Notes: generated by a model not told the origin, from the letters alone. Positions 6,359 through 14,764 are shown, counted from the first letter of the stretch. The stretch: 16,992 bases of DNA from an uncultured Eubacteriales bacterium (GCA_900554485.1 USHO01000014.1:1-16992); one strand, 5' to 3'. A program made the numbers and translations.

Positions 6359-7717
6359 ATGAACGTAAAAAACGAATATCTTAAATCCGTCATAGAGTCG
6401 GTAAAAAATAAAAACCCGAACGAACCCGAATTCGTTCAGGCGGTAACCGAGGTTCTGTCTTCGCTCGAACCCGCAGTGAATAAAAACGAAGAAATCTATC
6501 GCAAACACTGTATTCTCGAACGCATAGTCGAACCGGACCGCATAATTTCGTTCCGCGTCGTATGGGAAGACGCGCAAGGCAATTATCGCGTAAACCGCGG
6601 TTATCGCGTGCAATTCAACAACGCGATCGGACCGTATAAAGGCGGCTTGAGGTTTCACCCTTCCGTAAATCAGGGCATACTTAAATTTTTGGGTTTCGAG
6701 CAGACCTTCAAAAACAGTCTTACGGGTCTGCCGATGGGCGGAGCGAAAGGCGGCTCCGACTTCAACCCAGTCGGTAAATCGGACATCGAAATAATGAGAT
6801 TTTGTCAGGCGTTTATGGACGAACTATACCGCCATATCGGACCCAACCTCGACGTTCCCGCAGGGGACATCGGCGTCGGCGGCAGAGAAATAGGTTATCT
6901 CTTCGGACAGTATAAAAAAATCCGCGGACACTACGAAAACGGCGTTCTTACGGGTAAAGGGCTTGCATTCGGCGGAAGTCTGATCCGCCCCGAGGCGACA
7001 GGCTACGGCGCGGTGTACTTCCTCGAAGAAGTGCTTAAAAAATTCGGAGAAGAAATCAAAGGAAAGACGTTCGCGCTGTCCGGCTACGGCAACGTAACCT
7101 GGGGAGCGTGTCTTAAACTTAACGAACTCGGTGCGAAAGTCGTATCGGTTTCGGGTTCGCACGGATACGTCTACGACCCCGACGGCGTAAGCGGCGAAAA
7201 AATCGATTATCTGCTTAAAATGCGCCAAAGCACAACCGGAACGATTAAGGATTATGCCGAAAAATACAACCTGCCCTTCCATGCAGGCGAAAAGCCGTGG
7301 GGCAACGTCAAAGCGGATATTTATATGCCGTGCGCAACACAAAACGAAATCACTCTGGAAGATGCAAAAAAGACCGTCGCGATGGGCGTAAAAATCGTAA
7401 ACGAGGCGTCCAATATGTCGACAACGCTCGATGCGATGGATTATCTGAAAGAACACGGCGTCATAGTCTGCCCCAGCAAAGCAGTCAACGCCGGCGGCGT
7501 CGCAACCTCGGGGCTCGAAATGACGCAGAACAGCGAAAGGCTTTCCTGGACGAAAGACGAGGTAGACGGAAAACTGCGCATTATCATGAAAAATATCTAT
7601 AATCAGATGACGGATACACTCGAAGAATACGGCTTAGGCTACGACCTCGTCGCGGGCGCAAACCTGTCGGGATTCAGAAAGGTCGCCGACGCAATGCTCG
7701 CCGAAGGAATTTATTAA
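6359..7717 (+). CDS. gdhA: NADP-type glutamate dehydrogenase
   Basis: The 452-residue enzyme has the normal length of the hexameric small-subunit class and interconverts glutamate with 2-oxoglutarate plus ammonium in the cytoplasm. The glutamate-binding region is clear (GPYKGGLRFHPSVNQG with Lys94, FEQTFKNSLTGLPMGGAKGG with Lys118 and catalytic Lys130, and VPAGDIGVGGREIGYL with Asp170). The Rossmann cofactor motif is SGYGNVTWGA (241-250), whose alanine-ending pattern fits the NADP-dependent bacterial class. The ATG at 6359 is preceded by GAGGG with 8-nt spacing and by a near-consensus promoter, so expression is probably high. The gene is monocistronic, bounded by a strong terminator at 7741-7772 and converging on rubrerythrin. 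Confidence 0.97.
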   Translation: MNVKNEYLKSVIESVKNKNPNEPEFVQAVTEVLSSLEPAVNKNEEIYRKHCILERIVEPDRIISFRVVWEDAQGNYRVNRGYRVQFNNAIGPYKGGLRFHPSVNQGILKFLGFEQTFKNSLTGLPMGGAKGGSDFNPVGKSDIEIMRFCQAFMDELYRHIGPNLDVPAGDIGVGGREIGYLFGQYKKIRGHYENGVLTGKGLAFGGSLIRPEATGYGAVYFLEEVLKKFGEEIKGKTFALSGYGNVTWGACLKLNELGAKVVSVSGSHGYVYDPDGVSGEKIDYLLKMRQSTTGTIKDYAEKYNLPFHAGEKPWGNVKADIYMPCATQNEITLEDAKKTVAMGVKIVNEASNMSTTLDAMDYLKEHGVIVCPSKAVNAGGVATSGLEMTQNSERLSWTKDEVDGKLRIIMKNIYNQMTDTLEEYGLGYDLVAGANLSGFRKVADAMLAEGIY

Positions 7718-7740
7718 GCGAAAAAATATTATATAAAGTA

Positions 7741-7772
7741 CGTCCGCCCCGAATAAAGATTCGGGGCGGACG
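7741..7772. terminator. Intrinsic terminator between gdhA and rubrerythrin
   Basis: A perfect 14-bp GC-rich stem (CGTCCGCCCCGAAT with its complement, loop AAAG) is followed on the plus strand by CTTTTACTTTTT. On the minus strand the downstream sequence is also T-rich (TACTTTATATAATATTTTTT), so it may serve both convergent genes. Confidence 0.9.
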
Positions 7773-7790
7773 CTTTTACTTTTTGCAATT

Positions 7791-8378
7791 TCAATAATTT
7801 TCGGCGTGTATCTCGAAATAACTCTGCGGATGATTGCAGGTCGGGCAAATTTCGGGAGCTTTCTCGCCGACGACAATATGTCCGCAGTTGCGGCATTCCC
7901 ATACTTTCACGGAAGATTTTGCGAATACTTCCGCCGTTTCGATATTTTTAAGCAACGCGCGATAGCGTTCTTCGTGATGTTTTTCTATTGCCGCCACAAG
8001 ACGAAATCTGTGCGCGAGTTCGGGGAATCCTTCCTCTTCGGCGATCTTTGCAAACCCTTCGTACATATCGGTCCACTCGTAATTTTCTCCCGCAGCGGCG
8101 GCGCAAAGATTTTCGACGGTGTTACCGATACCGTTAAGTTCCTTAAACCAAAGTTTAGCATGCTCTTTTTCGTTTTCAGCCGTTTTCAGAAATAACGCGG
8201 AAATCTGTTCGTATCCCTCTTTCTTTGCAACGGATGCAAAATAAGTATATTTGTTCCTTGCCTGACTTTCGACGGCAAAAGCCGCCTCGAGATTTTTCTC
8301 CGTCTGAGTTCCCGCATACTTGGCTGTCTTCGGTTGACCGACGGTTTTATTCGTTTCGTATTGTTTGTTTTCAGACAT
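7791..8378 (-). CDS. Rubrerythrin
   Basis: The 195-residue protein has a four-helix diiron domain, with iron-ligand motifs in EAAFAVESQARNKY, ENEKEHAKLW, and KHHEERYRAL, followed by a C-terminal rubredoxin-like domain with WECRNCGH and PEICPTCNHP (two Cys-X2-Cys pairs binding one iron). Rubrerythrins reduce hydrogen peroxide in anaerobes and are cytoplasmic, taking electrons from rubredoxin or NADH-dependent partners. The start is supported by GGAGGT 7 nt before the ATG. A Gln/Lys-rich lead of about 20 residues precedes the first helix, slightly longer than usual. It is a single gene, with its 3' end facing gdhA; it supports an anaerobic or oxygen-sensitive host. Confidence 0.96.
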   Translation of the reverse strand: MSENKQYETNKTVGQPKTAKYAGTQTEKNLEAAFAVESQARNKYTYFASVAKKEGYEQISALFLKTAENEKEHAKLWFKELNGIGNTVENLCAAAAGENYEWTDMYEGFAKIAEEEGFPELAHRFRLVAAIEKHHEERYRALLKNIETAEVFAKSSVKVWECRNCGHIVVGEKAPEICPTCNHPQSYFEIHAENY

Positions 8379-8431
8379 ATCTATACCTCCGTCTTACTTA
8401 GATTTTTATAATTGTTCAATAGTCGTTTATC

Positions 8432-8480
8432 GGAATAACGGTATTCCCGACAACGAAAGGTTCAGTCGACCGAACCTTTC
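8432..8480. other. Two hairpins downstream of the CRISPR array
   Basis: GGAATA-ACGG-TATTCC (8432-8447) and GAAAGGTTC/GAACCTTTC (8455-8463 with 8472-8480, containing the palindrome GTCGAC in its loop) lie between the last repeat and the rubrerythrin gene. They may end array transcription, but no T run follows on the minus strand, so a classical terminator is not supported. Confidence 0.4.
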
Positions 8481-8482
8481 AG

Positions 8483-8650
8483 ATTAAAATTTACGATAAA
8501 ATAACAAGTCCCTCAAACGCAAGGTTTTCGTTAAGAGTTGCCGCAAGTGTTTAAGAGTATTCCCAAATAACAAGGCTCTCAAACCTGTCAACATAGTTTT
8601 TTTCTTATTCGTCCGTTTAAGAGTATTCCAAAATAACAAGGCTCTCAAAC
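8483..8650 (-). CRISPR. Type II-A CRISPR array: three 36-bp repeats, two 30-bp spacers
   Basis: Read on the minus strand, the repeats are at 8650-8615, 8584-8549 and 8518-8483, separated by spacers at 8614-8585 and 8548-8519, each exactly 30 bp. The repeat begins GTTTGAGAGCCTTGTTATTT and ends GGAATACTCTTAAAC. The first two copies differ by one base (G or A in the TTTTGG/TTTGGG centre). The third matches at only 26 of 36 positions, with its 5' half kept and its 3' part degraded, as expected for a trailer-end repeat. The array is co-oriented with the cas genes and lies directly downstream of csn2, the usual type II-A layout. The repeat pairs with the tracrRNA anti-repeat at 14672-14695, which shows that the array and tracrRNA belong together. 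Spacer origin was not determined. Confidence 0.95.
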
Positions 8651-8730
8651 CTCAAATAAGGTCAAAAGCGACACGCTGCCGCGCGGTTATTTTGTTGTAT
8701 AAATATTACAATACCTGTATTTTAACACTT
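8651..8730 (-). promoter_or_regulatory. CRISPR leader with ATTTGAG integration anchor
   Basis: The 80 bp between the csn2 stop and the first repeat are A/T-rich at the distal end and finish with ATTTGAG (8657-8651) immediately before the first repeat. The same heptamer ends the leaders of S. thermophilus type II-A arrays, where it directs Cas1-Cas2 to insert new spacers. A promoter is not clear; TTAAAA-N17-TTATAC around 8722-8694 is a weak candidate, so the array may also be read from the cas operon. Confidence 0.75.
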
Positions 8731-9417
8731 TCATGCTATATTTTCAACTATTTCGCATAAATCTTCGGTAATAATTATTTTTCTTTCTTCCTGTAATCTT
8801 TTTCGGCATTTTCCGCTTTCCAAAAAGAACAATCCTACCTTATTCAATTTGCAATGATCGATAAGCGCAATCAAGTCTTCGTCAGACAAAACATCCCTGA
8901 ATCCGACAAGAACGAAAAACGAAACGGATTTGAGCTCTATAAAAATATTGATATAGCAAACAAGTTTTTCAATCAGCGTATCATAATTTTTTGACGGCTT
9001 TACACCGCAAACTTTAAGCGTATCTTCGATCGACAAACAATTATGTTCAAGCGAAAAACCTACAGTAGAACATAAATCGTATAAAAAATTTTCAAGTCTT
9101 GCATTGATTTCGTTGAAATCGCTTAAAAATGCGCCGTCAAGATAATTCTTCTGCAATTTTTTATACAGTAATGCGATAATTTTTTTGTCGGTAGCATCAA
9201 AGAAAAACGGACTTAATATAATGTCGCCCGATTTCTCGGGCAATATCCGAACATCGTCACTCCAGAACGAAAATTCGCTTTCTTCGCCGTTAAACGCATC
9301 CGAAAGCTCATTTACAAAAGTATAATACTCGCCCGGATTTTCTACCGCCAACGTAAGCGGAGAATTACTGTCTAAAACCATCGGCGTTTCTACGTTTATA
9401 TGCGACAATCTTATCAT
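8731..9417 (-). CDS. csn2: Csn2 family CRISPR adaptation protein (short form)
   Basis: This 228-residue protein sits as the fourth gene of the cas operon, exactly where csn2 is found in type II-A loci, and has the length of the short (about 220 residue) Csn2 type. Csn2 forms a tetrameric ring that slides on double-stranded DNA ends and works with Cas1, Cas2 and Cas9 in spacer acquisition. Visible family features are the N-terminal MIRLSHINVETPMVLDS strand region, a long helical middle (FFFDATDKKIIALLYKKLQK), and the SVSFFVLVGFRDVLSDEDL and KVGLFFLESGK strands of the ATPase-like core that lacks a Walker A motif. The ATG overlaps the cas2 stop by 4 nt. Sequence conservation in this family is low, so the call leans on context plus these segments. 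Confidence 0.88.
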   Translation of the reverse strand: MIRLSHINVETPMVLDSNSPLTLAVENPGEYYTFVNELSDAFNGEESEFSFWSDDVRILPEKSGDIILSPFFFDATDKKIIALLYKKLQKNYLDGAFLSDFNEINARLENFLYDLCSTVGFSLEHNCLSIEDTLKVCGVKPSKNYDTLIEKLVCYINIFIELKSVSFFVLVGFRDVLSDEDLIALIDHCKLNKVGLFFLESGKCRKRLQEERKIIITEDLCEIVENIA

Positions 9418-9734
9418 ACTTCTATTAACCTGTCCGTGCTTTCTTCAACCAGCGTCTGTCGCTCACCGACCAGATAATCTATGCGCGAAAACTGATTTTC
9501 GGTAACTTCGAGAAGTTCGATTATTCCTATCGGCGGAAGATTTTCCGCGACTTTGCTTTTTACCGCCGCGCTTGTAACGTTATTAATCACAAGTTTTGAA
9601 TATACCGATTTCTGCATCATTATAAATCCGCTTTTTATTAAAAATTTATGAAATCTGGTATATTCTTTCCTGTCTTTTGACGTCTCTACGGGCAAATCGA
9701 AAAATATCAATAATCTCATAAATTTATTATTCAT
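9414..9734 (-). CDS. cas2: CRISPR-associated endonuclease Cas2
   Basis: The 106-residue protein has the normal Cas2 size and ferredoxin-like fold signature: MRLLIFFDLPVETSKDRKEY with the conserved Asp13, then FHKFLIKSGFIMMQKSVYSK, and a C-terminal VTENQFSRIDYLVGER segment that closely follows the S. pyogenes Cas2 pattern. Cas2 dimerises between two Cas1 dimers to form the integrase that inserts new spacers at the leader end of the array. Its start overlaps the end of cas1 by 8 nt and its stop overlaps csn2 by 4 nt, so the three adaptation genes are translated as a block. Confidence 0.96.
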   Translation of the reverse strand: MNNKFMRLLIFFDLPVETSKDRKEYTRFHKFLIKSGFIMMQKSVYSKLVINNVTSAAVKSKVAENLPPIGIIELLEVTENQFSRIDYLVGERQTLVEESTDRLIEV

Positions 9735-10608
9735 GCGAAATCTTCACGTCTTCAGGGAACGTCACTTCGTCGGGATCGTTTACTTCGAGCGCGTATAACA
9801 CGCTTTTTACATACTGTCTGACGGCAACATCGAGAGTCGTCTTTTTATCGGCAAAGGTCACTTTGTAATTCAACGCGCCTGCCATCGTATGTTTGAAAGT
9901 CGCATCGCCTGGCTCGATTGTCAACGCGGTTTCGTCGATAATCGTCCTCAGCGGTTCGATCATATCAGACCCGAGATTAAATTCGTTGAATTCATTATCG
10001 TGCCACACTCCTATCTGCGTCATATACCCGCTTGCCACGATTTCGCGATTTATCGCCGACAGCAAAACGGCGTAACCGTAATTCAGACATCCGTTTATAA
10101 AACCACCGCCCCTACGCGTTACGCCTTCGGGCAAAATACAATTAAAATAAACTTTGGCGGCGTGCCCTTCGCGATTGGTTTTGTCGCCCGGCGTCACATC
10201 GGCGGCATACTCTTCAAGCATTATACTTTCGGTTTCAAAACCGCGTTTTTTAAGCAACTCGCTTTGAGACGTTATCTTTTTTGCTATCAACACTTTCCAC
10301 ACTTCGTCCTTTATCTCTTGCGTCCACCCGGTTTGAATCTTAATGCGTTTAGAAGTATTATGCGAACCGTAATACGGTAAAAGTTCGGATGACGGATTGC
10401 ATTTTTCGTCACAGAAAACCACTTTCACGTTATTGCGTACAAGTTCCGACAACAACGCCGCGGTGAGCGAAACCGCAGTGCTTTGCACTATCAGCGTATT
10501 TATCTCGTTGATGTAAATACGTTTTTCGGTTTCGCCCCTTACGATTAAAAAGTTAAGTCTGCACTCCAGTTTACTGCGCGAATTTACAACCACCGTCCGA
10601 AATCCCAT
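9727..10608 (-). CDS. cas1: CRISPR-associated integrase Cas1 (type II-A)
   Basis: The 293-residue protein follows the type II-A Cas1 pattern from the start (FRTVVVNSRSKLE) to the helical C-terminal domain. The metal-binding active-site residues are present: Glu147 in NREGHAAKVYFN, His203 in GVWHDNEFNEFNLGSD, and Glu218 in MIEPLR. It is the catalytic subunit of the Cas1-Cas2 complex that integrates protospacers next to the leader. It starts one base after the cas9 stop (TGA-T-ATG), so it depends on cas9 transcription and probably on translational coupling. Nothing suggests inactivation, so the locus should be able to acquire spacers despite its short array. Confidence 0.97.
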   Translation of the reverse strand: MGFRTVVVNSRSKLECRLNFLIVRGETEKRIYINEINTLIVQSTAVSLTAALLSELVRNNVKVVFCDEKCNPSSELLPYYGSHNTSKRIKIQTGWTQEIKDEVWKVLIAKKITSQSELLKKRGFETESIMLEEYAADVTPGDKTNREGHAAKVYFNCILPEGVTRRGGGFINGCLNYGYAVLLSAINREIVASGYMTQIGVWHDNEFNEFNLGSDMIEPLRTIIDETALTIEPGDATFKHTMAGALNYKVTFADKKTTLDVAVRQYVKSVLYALEVNDPDEVTFPEDVKISHE

Positions 10609-10609
10609 A

Positions 10610-13600
10610 TCACACCTTCCTTACTCTTTCGATAAGCCCTGCTGGCGAAAGGTTGATAATTTCAAAATCGACGTCGGTTATATTTTTATTCAGTAATACG
10701 GTACCGCTTTTACCGCTGCCACCGATAAGAGTAATATCCGAAATTTCGGCATTACACTTGAAAAATTTAAGTATCTGCAACAATACTGTAGCCTGATCGC
10801 AAACGGTAAGCGATATAAATTTATCCTCGCCGATTTTCATGTTTTTCGCAAACGTTGCAAACGCAGATATACCCGAATATATCTTCAATCCAAGTCGTCG
10901 CATTAAGTCGCGATATAAAGCGATATTAGTCGCCTTGTCGATAACAAGTTTCTCTGCGCCCGTGTGATCGGTCTTCATTACGAATTTATCGTCGCCTACA
11001 TTAACTGCCTTCTTCGATTTCATGTCTTCGAGGTTCAGAAGGGAATTGACATAGTCGTCGGTTTTATTATCCGTAAATAATTGCACGGCACTATGTACAA
11101 TTATTTGTTTGCCGGTTATACCTGCAAGATAGCATGGTGTACCGTTAAAAGATATAAGTTGTTTTATCTTTAATTTCGGAACGATAATTTCCGGGGTACT
11201 AAGTCTGTCGGCAAAATATTTTTCAACTGCCTTATTGTCGGTTTTTGCCTGATAAGCAGTCAATACCGGCACCGCCTCGATAGTCTTTATTTTATTACCC
11301 TTTTTATCAGTCGAAGACACTATCGCGAAATATGCAGTGCTTTGCGACTTATACCCTCCGTATTTAGACATATCCGACAACGGTCCATTGGCTTTTCTGG
11401 GAGCGGTAATACCCCTCTCGCCTTTGCCGTAAATCGTCTGGTCATAAAATCCGCCTTTAGCGCACACCGCATATCTCGTAACCGTCATCGACGGTCTCGC
11501 ATAAGTCTTTTTAACAATGGCTATCGACGATTCGTTCCATGCAAATTTTACTTCACGGGTAAATAATTTTTTTAAGTTATAATTTCTCCATACGTCGCCG
11601 TCCTTACGAAACATTGCCATCGGCGTGGAAAATACGGTATCGTATACGTTCCCTACTACAACATTCAGATAAGCGTCGCGCGCGTGATGCAAATCATTGG
11701 TTTCGCGGCACTTGAAAAGTTTGAATTTTTTTCTGAAATCGCTTACATTTTTCGCTTTGCTGTAAACGATTTTCGCCGTCGGATACTTTCGGCGCATAAG
11801 TTCGGCTACCGCTTTTACGGTCTGATCTGTTATTACTTTTTGTCTGTTTATAAAATCACGATATTCGTCTTCCCGCAAAGGCTCGGTTCGGGTTAAACGA
11901 TCATAGGTGACTTTCTCTATAAGCCCTTTATCAAGCAACAACTTCCAGAATCCGCGTTGATCCGAAAATCCCGCCGGTAACGGGTAAGTATCGGATTTCT
12001 GAGCGTTTTTACTACGCAAAACCAGCACTTTATTGTCTAGGCTGTCGTCCTTTATAAACGTTCTGGGTAAAATATGATCTACGTCGTAGAGATTTGTGTC
12101 GTTAATGTCGTCCAGACTTATACGCTGACCCGTATACATACACCTGCCCAACTGTCGGAAATACAGATACAGACGTTCCTGCCGAAGTCTCATATCGGTG
12201 TATTTTTCATCGTCGAGTTCGGCTATTATGTCATCGAATGCGCCGTCGTTACATAGTGCTTTGAATTTTTCCTGCAAACGCCGTTTCCGAGGTTGGGTTC
12301 TCCCTGCATCGCCTTTCTTTCCGTCTGTCCTGGTTACCTCTATAAAAATTTTATCGGGTGCCCTTCCTATTGCCCGCACATATTCGTCGGTTACCGACAT
12401 TGCCTGCCAAATACCGCGACGAACGGCGGGCGAAACGTAAAGCTTTTTAACGGTTTCATATGTAACTTCTTCGTCGGCTTGCCCGTTCTCTTCATTTATT
12501 ATCCGACCGAATTCATATCTTTCGTCATTCAGAATCTCGTTTAAGTTTTCGTTGGTTTCATACAACGTGTCAATAATATTGCGGAGTTCGCCGGTTTCGG
12601 CGATTATCGTATAAATTCCGCTCAAAAGTTTTGCCGACAGCCTGCCGAAATCATTGAAAGTAAGCCCCTTTAATTGCGGCAAGGCGTTCTTAATTTCGGG
12701 AATTTTACCGTAATTGCTCTTTATAAGATTTTCGACTATCGATTTATCCGTATTCAACGTATGCCATAATATTATGTTTTCTATAACGCCGCCGTTTTCG
12801 CTCAGATCTTTATCGACGAAATCGCCGAGAATTTTCTTTAATCGGATATATGAAGACATCGACGCTTTGAATTCGCCGTCTTTACCCGATAAAACGGTAT
12901 CGTTTACGTCCGACGGCGATATACGCCCTTCTCTGACAAGCAATTCCTTTATCTTTTTGTCGGACACTTTAGGATACACGAGAAAAAGTTCGTTATAAAT
13001 TTTCTTTTTTAATTCTACGGAAATAATCTCGTCGTTTACGCGAAGTTTATTCAGTTGATTAAGCGTATCGAATTTCTGATACAATACGGACGCTTTCGGT
13101 AAAACGTCTTCACCTTGCAGATATGCACATTTATTAGTCATCCTGCGCATAAATTCTTCGTTACTTTTTGCGGCGTCGATTACGTCGTAAAAATTCCATG
13201 GCGTTATTTTGTCATCGCTTTTTCTGACTACCCATGAATTTTCACCCGAAAGCGGTCCGACGTAATACGGTATTCTGAATCTGAAAAGCGTCAGAATTTT
13301 TTCTTCGACAGCCGCGGTTTCGGGATATGCTTTAACCATATTACCTACGATTTTATTCAATTCGGACTCGTTTATCTGACGCGGAAACAAACCGTTGTCG
13401 CTGTGCAGAATTTTAGGCAAAAACTTCCCGTCTTCGATCTCTTCGATTATCGCATTACGGGTTTCGGCGTCTTTGACGTCATCCAACCCGGACAAATACT
13501 TTTTAAGATAAGCGTAAAATTCGTCGTCTTTACATTTTTTTACTTTCTTTTTATCTCCGCCTTTTTTCGTATATCCGACATAATTGACGTAATTACATTT

Positions 13601-14620
13601 CTCTTCGGTACTCTTGAATATTTTATTATAATCTTCAGGGCGTTCGCTTTTAATAAACGATTTCAGCCGTTTAAGGTCATTTTTGTGCTTTTCGTATACC
13701 GCTATCATCGCCGCAGATAAAGACGAATGACCTTCGAGTAATTTTTCAAACGTCACGAAACCGTAAACCGAACGAATTGCGCAAAGCAACCCGAAATCGT
13801 CGCCGTATGTATCGCGCATACTCTCGAATATTTCGTCGGAAATCTCTTTGAACGAAAAATTCTTTTCGTCTTTATATTCGTCGCCGAAAAGTATCGACGG
13901 AGAAATTTTTCCGCCGCAAAGCCCTTTTATTATTTCTTTGCGTATTTTATCGTCGACACGAAAAACCTTTTCGAGTCCGATTTGCTTGTCCCGAATTTTA
14001 AGTTTGTCATCGAGCAGAACCGATTTCGCCTCTTCGGCAACGGATTTATCAAATAAAGATAATTCGTCGCCGTACACGCCGACCATAGCATCGTTCAGAG
14101 CGTTAAGGAGTTTACCTAAGTCTCTGACGTCTTCCATACTCCCTTCAAATAAGAAGTGTCCGCGATATTTTATAATATGATGCAATGCAAGATAATAAAG
14201 TCGCAAATCATATATTCCTCCGCTCATCAACTTATCGCGGAGATGATATATCGTCGGAAATTCGGCATGAAACTTTTTATCGTCATAATCACCCGAAAAC
14301 AGAGTGTTTTTATCACCGTGCAACAGTTCGCTTTTATCTTCGGGTAAAAACTGACTGTTGTTCAGGCGAATAAAAAACGTCTTATCATTCATGTACGGCG
14401 CAAACAACGATTGCAGAAAATTTATGCGTTGTTTACGGCGTGCGGTTCTGCGACGCGAAGTTCTGAAACCTCTGCGTTCCTCTGCGGTTTTACACTCGTC
14501 GAATAACCTTACAGTCCAGCAATCTTTGCCTTTTATGCGCAAAAGATTGTAATTTTCATCGGTACATGCAATCCCGACAGAATTGGTGCCTATATCCGCT
14601 CCGATATAAAATTTTTCCAT
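10610..14620 (-). CDS. cas9: Cas9, type II-A RNA-guided DNA endonuclease
   Basis: The 1336-residue protein is the size of the long II-A Cas9 group (SpyCas9 is 1368). The N-terminal RuvC-I segment YIGADIGTNSVG has catalytic Asp9. The Arg-rich bridge helix spans about 44-75 (EERRGFRTSRRRTARRKQR). RuvC-II has Glu761 (KIFIEVTR). The HNH domain has Asp848-His849 (YDVDHILPRTF) and Asn872. RuvC-III has His979 and Asp982 (LHHARDAYLN). The recognition lobe fills about 75-720. The phosphate-lock and PAM-interacting region follows (KYGGYKSQSTAYFAIV at 1086-1101). All catalytic residues are present, so both DNA strands should be cut. Near the C-terminus, LIGGSGKSGTVLLN replaces the SpyCas9 segment with the arginine pair that reads GG, so the PAM is likely not NGG. 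AAGGG lies 12 nt before the ATG. Heads a four-gene operon; guided by crRNA with the tracrRNA encoded upstream. Confidence 0.98.
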   Translation of the reverse strand: MEKFYIGADIGTNSVGIACTDENYNLLRIKGKDCWTVRLFDECKTAEERRGFRTSRRRTARRKQRINFLQSLFAPYMNDKTFFIRLNNSQFLPEDKSELLHGDKNTLFSGDYDDKKFHAEFPTIYHLRDKLMSGGIYDLRLYYLALHHIIKYRGHFLFEGSMEDVRDLGKLLNALNDAMVGVYGDELSLFDKSVAEEAKSVLLDDKLKIRDKQIGLEKVFRVDDKIRKEIIKGLCGGKISPSILFGDEYKDEKNFSFKEISDEIFESMRDTYGDDFGLLCAIRSVYGFVTFEKLLEGHSSLSAAMIAVYEKHKNDLKRLKSFIKSERPEDYNKIFKSTEEKCNYVNYVGYTKKGGDKKKVKKCKDDEFYAYLKKYLSGLDDVKDAETRNAIIEEIEDGKFLPKILHSDNGLFPRQINESELNKIVGNMVKAYPETAAVEEKILTLFRFRIPYYVGPLSGENSWVVRKSDDKITPWNFYDVIDAAKSNEEFMRRMTNKCAYLQGEDVLPKASVLYQKFDTLNQLNKLRVNDEIISVELKKKIYNELFLVYPKVSDKKIKELLVREGRISPSDVNDTVLSGKDGEFKASMSSYIRLKKILGDFVDKDLSENGGVIENIILWHTLNTDKSIVENLIKSNYGKIPEIKNALPQLKGLTFNDFGRLSAKLLSGIYTIIAETGELRNIIDTLYETNENLNEILNDERYEFGRIINEENGQADEEVTYETVKKLYVSPAVRRGIWQAMSVTDEYVRAIGRAPDKIFIEVTRTDGKKGDAGRTQPRKRRLQEKFKALCNDGAFDDIIAELDDEKYTDMRLRQERLYLYFRQLGRCMYTGQRISLDDINDTNLYDVDHILPRTFIKDDSLDNKVLVLRSKNAQKSDTYPLPAGFSDQRGFWKLLLDKGLIEKVTYDRLTRTEPLREDEYRDFINRQKVITDQTVKAVAELMRRKYPTAKIVYSKAKNVSDFRKKFKLFKCRETNDLHHARDAYLNVVVGNVYDTVFSTPMAMFRKDGDVWRNYNLKKLFTREVKFAWNESSIAIVKKTYARPSMTVTRYAVCAKGGFYDQTIYGKGERGITAPRKANGPLSDMSKYGGYKSQSTAYFAIVSSTDKKGNKIKTIEAVPVLTAYQAKTDNKAVEKYFADRLSTPEIIVPKLKIKQLISFNGTPCYLAGITGKQIIVHSAVQLFTDNKTDDYVNSLLNLEDMKSKKAVNVGDDKFVMKTDHTGAEKLVIDKATNIALYRDLMRRLGLKIYSGISAFATFAKNMKIGEDKFISLTVCDQATVLLQILKFFKCNAEISDITLIGGSGKSGTVLLNKNITDVDFEIINLSPAGLIERVRKV

Positions 14621-14635
14621 AATGCATTTATTCCC

Positions 14636-14664
14636 TTGACAATTATTTTTCTTTAATGTACAAT
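14636..14664 (+). promoter_or_regulatory. tracrRNA promoter
   Basis: A perfect TTGACA (14636-14641), 17-bp spacer and TACAAT (14659-14664) place the start near 14671, exactly at the beginning of the anti-repeat. The element sits within the 5' untranslated region of cas9, on the opposite strand. Confidence 0.88.
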
Positions 14665-14670
14665 CGAATT

Positions 14671-14764
14671 ACAAAATAACAAGGCAAGTTCAAATAAAAC
14701 TTTGTCAAATCATTTTTCGCATTGTGCGGACGCGAATGCTCTTCTTTATCGGAAGAGCTTTTTT
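14671..14764 (+). ncRNA. tracrRNA for the type II-A locus
   Basis: The RNA of about 94 nt begins with an anti-repeat (14672-14695). CAAAATAACAAGGC pairs over 14 bp with GCCTTGTTATTTTG of the array repeat. Then AAGT faces GA as a bulge, and TCAAAT pairs with GTTTGA, the same GA/AAGU bulge as in S. pyogenes. A short nexus-like segment (AAAACUUUGUC, 14696-14706, with AC/GU pairing) follows. Next is a 6-bp hairpin UUCGCA-UUG-UGCGGA (14716-14730, one G-U pair), and finally an intrinsic terminator (GCTCTTC with GAAGAGC, 14738-14758, then six T). Promoter, anti-repeat and terminator were all read directly. It guides maturation of crRNA with RNase III and is bound by Cas9. Confidence 0.93.
14738..14764 (+). 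terminator. tracrRNA intrinsic terminator
   Basis: A 7-bp stem GCTCTTC/GAAGAGC (14738-14744 with 14752-14758), loop TTTATCG, is followed by six T at 14759-14764. It probably doubles as the last hairpin of the mature tracrRNA held by Cas9. Confidence 0.88.

Noticed and set aside
8531..8538. TTAAGAGT inside spacer 2, also present in the repeat
   Set aside because: An 8-base match in the wrong phase, with no further similarity; likely chance rather than a decayed repeat.
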